DNA of 64,000 bases from Hominimerdicola alba (GTDB lineage Bacteria > Bacillota > Clostridia > Oscillospirales > Ruminococcaceae). The notes beneath the pieces are model-generated. The model was given only the letters and a program-made list of their open reading frames with translations. It was not told where the DNA came from and searched no databases. Every line of letters begins with the position of its first letter. Positions within the stretch are counted from its first letter, which is position 1. The stretch lies in NCBI RefSeq assembly GCF_900112155.1, contig NZ_FOKQ01000001.1, forward strand, positions 62,001-126,000, given 5' to 3'. This document shows positions 58,237 to 64,000 of the stretch, piece after piece. The position numbers were made by a program, and so were the translations under genes.

Positions 58237-59642
58237 ACCGTAGATCAATGATCGCTACCGGTGCTGCCCTTGTTCTCCTCTTAGGAGGTGCGGTCGGCGC
58301 GTACTACTATGTTGATCACAAGAAGTCTTCAGAGGAAGCTGCTGAAAAGGCTGAGGCTGATTCTCTGAAACTGATGGAATTTGATTCCAATGATGTAAAT
58401 GCTATAGATATCACTACCGCTGAGGGATATTTCAAGATGAAGTGCGGGGATAACGGCGAGTGGACTCTCGAAGACACTGATTATCCCTACAAGTTCACTC
58501 CCTACAGCTATCAGATGAACGTCATCGCATCTGCAATGAGCAAGCTAAAAGCCGATCACAAAGCTGATACGAAGAAAGATGATCTTGGCAAGTATGGGCT
58601 GGATTCGCCTGCTACGGTTATATGCCACACAGCTGACAAGGATTATACTGTCTATGTTGGTAGCAGCTCGGTTACTAACGAATTCTGCTATGTTATGCTG
58701 CCCGATGATGATACGGTATACTGTATCGACAATGCTACGGGTCTTGAACTTCGCGGCGATATAGCCAAGATATGCGACCCATACTTACTTGAATGCACCG
58801 ATAACGAGATAATGCGTTTTGCACTGGTGCATAACGATGAAGTTGTTTACGACCTCTGCCGAAATGAGGATAATACTGCGGTATGGTCCTTCAATGGTCC
58901 TGTGACCGATGTTGCCATTGACACTATCACGGTTAATACCATCCTTACCAACATGGTCAGGATCGAGGCTGCTGATTTTGAGTGCTTCACCAAGGATGAA
59001 TCCGAACTGGCAAAGTACGGACTTGATTCTCCTGCTTATACTTTCACGGTGGAGACATCTGACAAGACCATCACTCTTGAATTCCCCGAGATAAGCGCGG
59101 AGGATGAGAAGGTATGGTGTTATGATGCAGATACATACGAGGTATGCGCGATATCAAGCAACAGTGCTGCTTTCCTTTCTGGCAAGTGGCAGGATCTTAT
59201 AACAAAGCAGGCAATGTCTGTTTCATTCTATGATGCGGAAACTCTGGAAATCGATGTTAACGGCGAGACACACAAGCTGACTGTCGATCATGAGAATTCA
59301 AAATATGTTTATGATGATGTCGATGTGACTTCCAAGGATAATGAGGAAGCTGCAAAGAATTTTGAATACCTGTACGCTTCCGTATCTGAGATAAAGCACG
59401 GCGAATTCAGGGAGGATATTCCCGAAAAGATGGGTGAACCCACCTGCACATTCGCATATACCCTTACCGATGGTACAAAGCGCAAGCTTGAACTTGTGCC
59501 CATAGATGACAGTAACTACTGGGCGTATACCGACGGTAGGTGTCTCGGTATGACAGTGGAAAGAAGTGCTATCGATGGTACTAACGGCTGTCTGTCTTTC
59601 ATCGAGAAGCTCAATGCTGACCTTGGCATTGAAAACAAGTAA
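58233..59642 (+). CDS. DUF4340 membrane-anchored protein
   Basis: A 469-residue protein with one N-terminal TM helix (about 7-28, with GAALVLLLGGAVGAYYYV). The extracytoplasmic part contains repeated DUF4340-type segments (GEWTLEDTDYPYKF, LGKYGLDSPA, and later LAKYGLDSPAYTF). DUF4340 proteins are regular partners of the Gld-type transporter genes. Function unknown. ATGA overlap with the previous gene; last gene of the operon. Confidence 0.85.
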   Translation: MNRRSMIATGAALVLLLGGAVGAYYYVDHKKSSEEAAEKAEADSLKLMEFDSNDVNAIDITTAEGYFKMKCGDNGEWTLEDTDYPYKFTPYSYQMNVIASAMSKLKADHKADTKKDDLGKYGLDSPATVICHTADKDYTVYVGSSSVTNEFCYVMLPDDDTVYCIDNATGLELRGDIAKICDPYLLECTDNEIMRFALVHNDEVVYDLCRNEDNTAVWSFNGPVTDVAIDTITVNTILTNMVRIEAADFECFTKDESELAKYGLDSPAYTFTVETSDKTITLEFPEISAEDEKVWCYDADTYEVCAISSNSAAFLSGKWQDLITKQAMSVSFYDAETLEIDVNGETHKLTVDHENSKYVYDDVDVTSKDNEEAAKNFEYLYASVSEIKHGEFREDIPEKMGEPTCTFAYTLTDGTKRKLELVPIDDSNYWAYTDGRCLGMTVERSAIDGTNGCLSFIEKLNADLGIENK

Positions 59643-59676
59643 GCAAATGATCGTTACTGAAATATGATCAACTGAT

Positions 59677-59708
59677 GATCCCTCTGCAGATGCAGGGGGA
59701 TCTTTTTT
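59677..59708 (+). terminator. Terminator of the Gld-type operon
   Basis: GATCCCTCTGCA (59677-59688) and TGCAGGGGGATC (59691-59702), one G-T pair, followed by six Ts. Confidence 0.9.
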
Positions 59709-59962
59709 GATAGAAAACATCATAGTGCATTAGAGGATATGTTAAATTCATTTCTGAAAACGGATATGGACAAAACGGCAAGAATAAAAACATAGTGAAA
59801 TTGTACAATGATATAATGAAATAAGATAATTGAAAAGAACAACATTTGGTTAATTAGATGTCGGAATATGTTACAAATATTTTAAAAATACGGTGATGAA
59901 TATAGTAAAAGTGCAATATAGCAATTTTTGAATATTGGAAGCTGATAAATAGCAAAAAACGA

Positions 59963-59990
59963 TTTGAATTTATCTCTTAAAAAATATAAA
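59963..59990 (+). promoter_or_regulatory. Possible promoter of the xylanase gene
   Basis: TTTGAA (59963-59968), 16 bases, TATAAA (59985-59990). Weak, but correctly placed to start the transcript just before the structured leader. The remainder of the AT-rich gap 59709-59962 holds nothing I can identify. Confidence 0.4.
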
Positions 59991-60009
59991 ATATTAACAA
60001 AAGAAAGGG

Positions 60010-60067
60010 TACAGGGTCTGAAGCCGAAACATGGGGCTTTCGACGAGGTAAAACCAGGTTCTGTACA
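60010..60067 (+). ncRNA. Candidate structured leader RNA of the xylanase gene
   Basis: Outer stem GTACAG (60010-60015) with CTGTAC (60062-60067); an internal stem GAAGCC with GGCTTTC; and a small GGT-AAAA-CC loop, with conserved-looking unpaired stretches (CGAAACATGG, CGACGA). In this AT-rich leader the compact GC-rich fold stands out. It lies 57 bases before the ATG. No known riboswitch class was recognised. Confidence 0.5.
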
Positions 60068-60123
60068 ATTCTTTTAATTTGATCTTTTAACCTATATTAT
60101 TTGGAAAGAGAGGATTTTTGCTT

Positions 60124-62886
60124 ATGAAGAATTATGTTACAAAGCGTGCGGTAAGTGCTCTTATTGCAGGTATGATGCTGACAGCTCCAATGACACCTAT
60201 GATCAGCCAGACTGTTATAAGTGTATCAGCTGCAAAGATGCTGACAACAAGCCCTTCGCACACACAGGAAGTTGGCTGGTATAACGATTATCACCACGAG
60301 ATCTGGCAGGCAGATACTCCTAACTCGTCTACTATGACACTGCATGACAATGACGGCGGTTTCAGCACATCCTGGAAGTGCGGTCCTAACGGATCAAGAG
60401 GTAACTTCCTTGCTCGCCGTGGTCTGTACTGGGGTCTGAATAACCCTAAGACTTACAAGGACTATGGTGATTTCTACTGTGACTACGACTGCAGCTGGTC
60501 CGCAGGTTCATCAGGTAACTCCAGAATCTGTATCTACGGCTGGGCTCAGAATCCTCTGGTAGAGTACTATATTATTGAAGACTGGAAGAACTGGTCTCCC
60601 GCACAGGATTCTACAGCACAGTACAAGGGTTCTGTAACTATCGACGGAAGTGAATACAAGATATATACAAGTGCAAGAAATTCCTACACCATTGAGGGCA
60701 ACAAGAATTTCACACAGTATATCAGCATCCGTCAGAACACAAGAACCAAGGGCACAATAAGCGTTTCCGAGCACTTCAAGGCATGGGAATCCAAGGGTCT
60801 GAAGATGGGCAACCTGTACGAAGTTGCTTTCAACGTTGAAGGTTGGGAATCCGACGGTCAGGCTGATGTTACCCTGAAGATGTACGAGGGTAAGGGCAAC
60901 GGCGGTAACAACGGTGGCAATAATGGCGGTAACAATGGTGGTTCTACAACTGTTCCAAATCCCGATTCTAACGGCGATTATTTCACCAGCACATTTGAGA
61001 ATGGTGCAGGTAACTGGGAAGGCAGAGGTGCTGCATCTGTTGCTATCGACAGCAAGAACTACTACGGCGGCAGCAAGTCACTGTATGTAAGCGGCAGAAC
61101 AAGCAACTGGCACGGTGCATCTATCCCCCTGAGCACTTCCACATTCGTCCCCGGCAATTCCTTCAGCTTCAGCACAGGCGTTCTGCAGAAGAGCGGTTCC
61201 TCCACAAGCATGAAGATGACTATGCAGTACACTGATTCTTCCGGTACTGAGCAGTATGATGAGGTTGCTTCCGCTACTGCACAGAACGGCAAGTGGACAA
61301 AGCTGGAGAATACATCTTACAAGATCCCCAGCGGCGCTTCCAATCTTGTTCTTTATGTTGAAGCTCCTGACAGCCTGACAGATTTCTATATCGACAACGT
61401 ACAGGCTTCCAAGGCTGGCAAGGCTTCTTCCGTTACCACAGGCGGCGGTAAGGTAGATTCTTCTTCCGGCACAGGCACAGGTACCGGTTCTTCTGATGTT
61501 AATACTTCGGATGCAGGTCTGAAGGACGTATTCTCTACCGAATTCAAGGTAGGTACTGCTGTAAGCTCTTATGAAGTTAGCTCACACCCTGACTTTATCA
61601 GAAAGCACTTCAACAGCATCACTCCCGAGAACGAACTGAAGCCCGATAACATTCTTGACCAGAATGCAAGTAAGTCCTACGGCAACAACGTAAATCCTCA
61701 GGTAAAACTGCCCAGCAACTTAAAGACTATCCTTGACTTTGCTGTTAAGTACAATATACCTGTAAGAGGTCATACACTCATCTGGCACAGCCAGACTCCT
61801 GACTGGTTCTTCAGACAGAACTTCGACAGCAACGGTTCAGTTGTTTCTCAGTCGGTAATGGATCAGCGTATGGAAAACTTCATCAAGAATACTTTCCAGA
61901 TGATCAAGGATAATTATCCTACTCTTAAGCTCTATGCTTATGACGTTGTTAACGAAGCATTTGAAGTAAGCAACGGCAACCTCAGACAGGCAGGTATGAA
62001 CGGCGCTTATGGTCAGTCTCCTTATATGGCTATTTACGGCAGCGACAGCTATATGCAGAAGGCATTCGCTTATGCAAGAAAGTATGCTCCTTCTGACTGC
62101 AAGCTGTTCTACAACGACTTCAACGAGTATGACGATGGCAAGGTAACTTCCATCTACAACTTCTGCAAGAAGGTTCACGAAGCAGGTAACCTGGACGGTA
62201 TCGGTATGCAGTCTCACCTGGGTACAAACTATCCTGATGCTTCAAGATATAAGAACGCACTTGATCTGTTCTCTTCTATCCCTGGCATCGAGATCCACGT
62301 AACTGAGCTGGACGTTATGCAGAAGGGCGCAAGCGACTCCGCATTTGCTAGCTACTACAAGGGCATCGTTCAGAATATCGTTAACTGCGACGCTGTAACT
62401 TCACTGACATGGTGGGGCACCAACGACGGCATGAGCTGGAGAAAATCCGATACTCCTCTGCTGTTCGATTCAAGCTACAAGCCTAAGCAGGCATACAGCT
62501 CTGTTATAAGCATTATTCCTACCGATCTGTGGGGCAAGACCAACGGTAATAACGGCGGCAACAACGGTGGTAATAATGGCGGCAACAACGGCGGAAACAA
62601 CACCGGCGACACCTATCCTACAAACATCAAGGTAAATTACAGCACTCAGTATCACCAGGTACAGTTCACTTGGGATAAGGTACAGGGCGCTGACAAGTAC
62701 GGCATCGCTGTATATCTGGCTGGTAAGTGGAGAGTTCAGACTTCCAACATCACCACAAACAGCTATGTAACTCCTAAGAACCTGACTCCCGGCATGAGCT
62801 ATAAGGTAGCTATCGCTGCAAGAGTTAACGGCAACTGGGATACCGCTAATGCTATCAAGAACGCTGTAAATGTAACTGTTAGATAA
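60124..62886 (+). CDS. Bifunctional xylanase GH11-CBM22-GH10-CBM37
   Basis: A 920-residue secreted xylanase. The ATG at 60124 follows AAAGAGAGG; a TTG at 60118 is too close to the site. Signal peptide about 1-37. GH11 domain (about 40-255; VEYYIIEDW and FNVEGWESDG hold the catalytic Glu pair), a GGNN-repeat linker, CBM22-like (about 279-432; NWEGRGAASVAIDSKNYYGG), a Gly/Ser/Thr linker, GH10 (about 459-802; RGHTLIWHSQTPDWF, acid Glu in YDVVNEAFE, nucleophile in IHVTELDV), a second GGNN linker and CBM37 (about 829-920). It cleaves xylan backbones with two complementary catalytic domains. Confidence 0.95.
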   Translation: MKNYVTKRAVSALIAGMMLTAPMTPMISQTVISVSAAKMLTTSPSHTQEVGWYNDYHHEIWQADTPNSSTMTLHDNDGGFSTSWKCGPNGSRGNFLARRGLYWGLNNPKTYKDYGDFYCDYDCSWSAGSSGNSRICIYGWAQNPLVEYYIIEDWKNWSPAQDSTAQYKGSVTIDGSEYKIYTSARNSYTIEGNKNFTQYISIRQNTRTKGTISVSEHFKAWESKGLKMGNLYEVAFNVEGWESDGQADVTLKMYEGKGNGGNNGGNNGGNNGGSTTVPNPDSNGDYFTSTFENGAGNWEGRGAASVAIDSKNYYGGSKSLYVSGRTSNWHGASIPLSTSTFVPGNSFSFSTGVLQKSGSSTSMKMTMQYTDSSGTEQYDEVASATAQNGKWTKLENTSYKIPSGASNLVLYVEAPDSLTDFYIDNVQASKAGKASSVTTGGGKVDSSSGTGTGTGSSDVNTSDAGLKDVFSTEFKVGTAVSSYEVSSHPDFIRKHFNSITPENELKPDNILDQNASKSYGNNVNPQVKLPSNLKTILDFAVKYNIPVRGHTLIWHSQTPDWFFRQNFDSNGSVVSQSVMDQRMENFIKNTFQMIKDNYPTLKLYAYDVVNEAFEVSNGNLRQAGMNGAYGQSPYMAIYGSDSYMQKAFAYARKYAPSDCKLFYNDFNEYDDGKVTSIYNFCKKVHEAGNLDGIGMQSHLGTNYPDASRYKNALDLFSSIPGIEIHVTELDVMQKGASDSAFASYYKGIVQNIVNCDAVTSLTWWGTNDGMSWRKSDTPLLFDSSYKPKQAYSSVISIIPTDLWGKTNGNNGGNNGGNNGGNNGGNNTGDTYPTNIKVNYSTQYHQVQFTWDKVQGADKYGIAVYLAGKWRVQTSNITTNSYVTPKNLTPGMSYKVAIAARVNGNWDTANAIKNAVNVTVR

Positions 62887-62921
62887 TATCAGTTTTACAA
62901 GTACATCAATAGCATAAACAG

Positions 62922-62958
62922 ATACGGGACGACCGCTTTGGACGTCCCGTATTTTTTG
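62922..62958 (+). terminator. Terminator of the xylanase gene
   Basis: ATACGGGACG (62922-62931) and CGTCCCGTAT (62943-62952) followed by Ts. Confidence 0.9.
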
Positions 62959-62978
62959 TTATTATGAAACTATGCCGA

Positions 62979-63014
62979 TAAAAAGACCTCTCGTGGAAAA
63001 TCCGCGGGAGGTCT
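62979..63014 (-). terminator. Terminator of the GGDEF gene
   Basis: AGACCTCTCGTGGA (62984 onward) and TCCGCGGGAGGTCT (63001-63014) form a long imperfect stem; Ts follow on the minus strand. Confidence 0.8.
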
Positions 63015-63028
63015 TGTCATTGTTATTA

Positions 63029-64000
63029 TCAGAGATTTTTGCGCCAGTTCTTCTCGGGATGCTGGCGGTAGAATTCTTCCTTGTTCTGATACATACTCTG
63101 GTCAGCTGCCTGCATTGCGGTGAAAATATCGTAGTCACCCTTATACCATTTTGCACCTGTTGCAAAGCTGACATTCGGGGTGTTTTCGGCAAGGGCATGG
63201 AGCCTTGCAACGCTTTCTTCCAGCTTTTCGGGAGTGATATCGGGGCACAGTACCACGAACTCATCACCGCCGGAACGGTATATCTCATACTCATCGAAAG
63301 CTATTTTCAGTAAAGCTGCGGCATTCTGGAGAAGTTTGTCTCCCGCCGCATGACCGCTGCCATCGTTGACTGCTTTCAAACCGTTAAGGTCGGCAAATAC
63401 CACGCCGATACACTCGGGCTTGGCGGACTTGTCGTTGGTCAGCTGTTCAACACGTTCGTTCATCGCATTTCGGTTTAGCAGCTGTGTAAGGCTGTCAGTT
63501 CTGCTCATTATTTCCAGTCTTGAAACAAGGTGGTGGTGAGAAATTCTTGCACCCAGCATGAATGTGGTGAGTTCAAGAGTTTCTTTGATCTCCATTGTTT
63601 TCTCGGTATCGAAATTGATTGCCCAGATAAATCCCACCAGGTCATGGTCGTAGCGTATGGCTGTAAGTATCAGTTTGTTAACATTGAAACTCTTAAGAGA
63701 CCTGTACCATACAGGATCGCGTTCTTCGATTATGCTCAGGTCGTCCAGCAGCAGGCAGTCAGTGCCGTCAAGGTCTTTTTCCCAGGCGAGAGCTGTTTCA
63801 TAGGGTGTGCGTCCCATTCCGGATGTCATGCTTTCAAGCATCTCGGGCTGTTCGCCGTTTTCGTTATAAAGTTTACACTCCTTTTTAAGGGCATCAATGG
63901 TATAAAGGGCACAGTATTCTGAACTGCATATGTTATTAAGTTCGCTTATGCATTCTTTCATAGCCATTTCAAAGCTCTGCATTTTATTGAGCTTGACACT
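63029..64000 (-). CDS. GGDEF diguanylate cyclase-like protein (5' end outside window)
   Basis: The C-terminal part of a diguanylate cyclase-like protein. The GGDEF domain (last 160 residues) has MSRTDSLTQLLNRNAMNERV, FADLNGLKAVNDGSGHAAGD and the intact active-site motif RSGGDEFVVL; TGAKWYKGD and ADQSMYQNK complete the domain. A GAF-like sensor domain precedes it, with a variable helical linker. The frame is open to the window edge, so the start lies outside; an internal ATG at 63982 is present, but coding-type sequence continues upstream. It probably makes c-di-GMP in response to a signal bound by the N-terminus. Confidence 0.9.
   Translation of the reverse strand, partial: SVKLNKMQSFEMAMKECISELNNICSSEYCALYTIDALKKECKLYNENGEQPEMLESMTSGMGRTPYETALAWEKDLDGTDCLLLDDLSIIEERDPVWYRSLKSFNVNKLILTAIRYDHDLVGFIWAINFDTEKTMEIKETLELTTFMLGARISHHHLVSRLEIMSRTDSLTQLLNRNAMNERVEQLTNDKSAKPECIGVVFADLNGLKAVNDGSGHAAGDKLLQNAAALLKIAFDEYEIYRSGGDEFVVLCPDITPEKLEESVARLHALAENTPNVSFATGAKWYKGDYDIFTAMQAADQSMYQNKEEFYRQHPEKNWRKNL

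Noticed and set aside
60010-60067. c-di-GMP-I riboswitch upstream of the xylanase
   Set aside because: Some short stretches look similar (ACAGGG), but the required stem order and tetraloop-receptor parts are not present.

Overview
The window looks like chromosome of a cellulolytic rumen Ruminococcus, most probably Ruminococcus albus. The strongest evidence is at the right end. A family-48 glycoside hydrolase and a GH11-CBM22-GH10 xylanase both end in nearly identical modules of the CBM37 type, a module known mainly from R. albus, and a secreted esterase carries a dockerin-like segment. This is inference from recognised families; no database was searched.

Layout. (1) 1-5.1 kb: the 3' part of an IS1634/IS4-type transposase with a small companion gene, an acyltransferase remnant, then glmS with a GlmU-like hexapeptide protein. 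(2) 5.1-14.2 kb: accessory genes, including a nucleotidyltransferase-like protein, a defence-like AAA ATPase/RloB-like pair followed by a YaaC-like protein, a gene split by an in-frame stop, an RNase III with two dsRNA-binding domains, a two-TM membrane protein and a phosphoesterase. (3) About 14.5-25.65 kb: an integrative mobilizable element with a CHC2 primase-type protein, small genes including an HU-like protein, three DNA methyltransferases, MobC and a relaxase, cargo genes, and a large serine recombinase whose 3' end abuts a tRNA-Asn remnant. (4) 25.8-47.9 kb: a large and largely undescribed island. It holds a WYL-LRR regulator, three small cysteine phosphatase-like proteins, SLOG proteins, an SNF2-type helicase, a MoxR AAA ATPase, a VWA protein, a CbbX-type AAA ATPase, a Cas4-like/DEDD nuclease, and three paralogues of an unknown family. 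(5) 48.2-49 kb: a broken IS3-family transposase. (6) 49.4-62.9 kb: secreted plant-cell-wall enzymes flanking a four-gene Gld-type ABC transporter operon. (7) 63.0-64.0 kb: a GGDEF protein that runs off the window.

The main finding is in region 4. Five separate promoters, plus a sixth on the opposite strand of one of them, share the same layout: a 16-bp imperfect palindrome (perfect form GCTCAAAATTTTGAGC, upstream of the WYL gene), exactly 11 nt, then an extended -10 box (TGn plus a TATAAT-like hexamer). No -35 box is visible, because the palindrome occupies its place. The element precedes the WYL gene, the phosphatase-TM-LRR-SLOG operon, the helicase-MoxR-VWA operon with its divergent operon, the phosphatase-unknown-CbbX operon, and a decayed SLOG gene. 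These scattered units therefore appear to form one regulon, plausibly controlled by the WYL protein, and to encode a single multi-component stress or defence-like system.

A second theme is decay in the accessory regions. Five genes carry in-frame TAA or TAG codons with plausible coding sequence continuing beyond them, three are frameshifted, and the relaxase has no usual start codon in front of its conserved N-terminus. Near the fibrolytic genes there is a coupled leader ORF and a pair of palindromic operator candidates upstream of the GH48 gene, and a compact RNA fold upstream of the xylanase gene.
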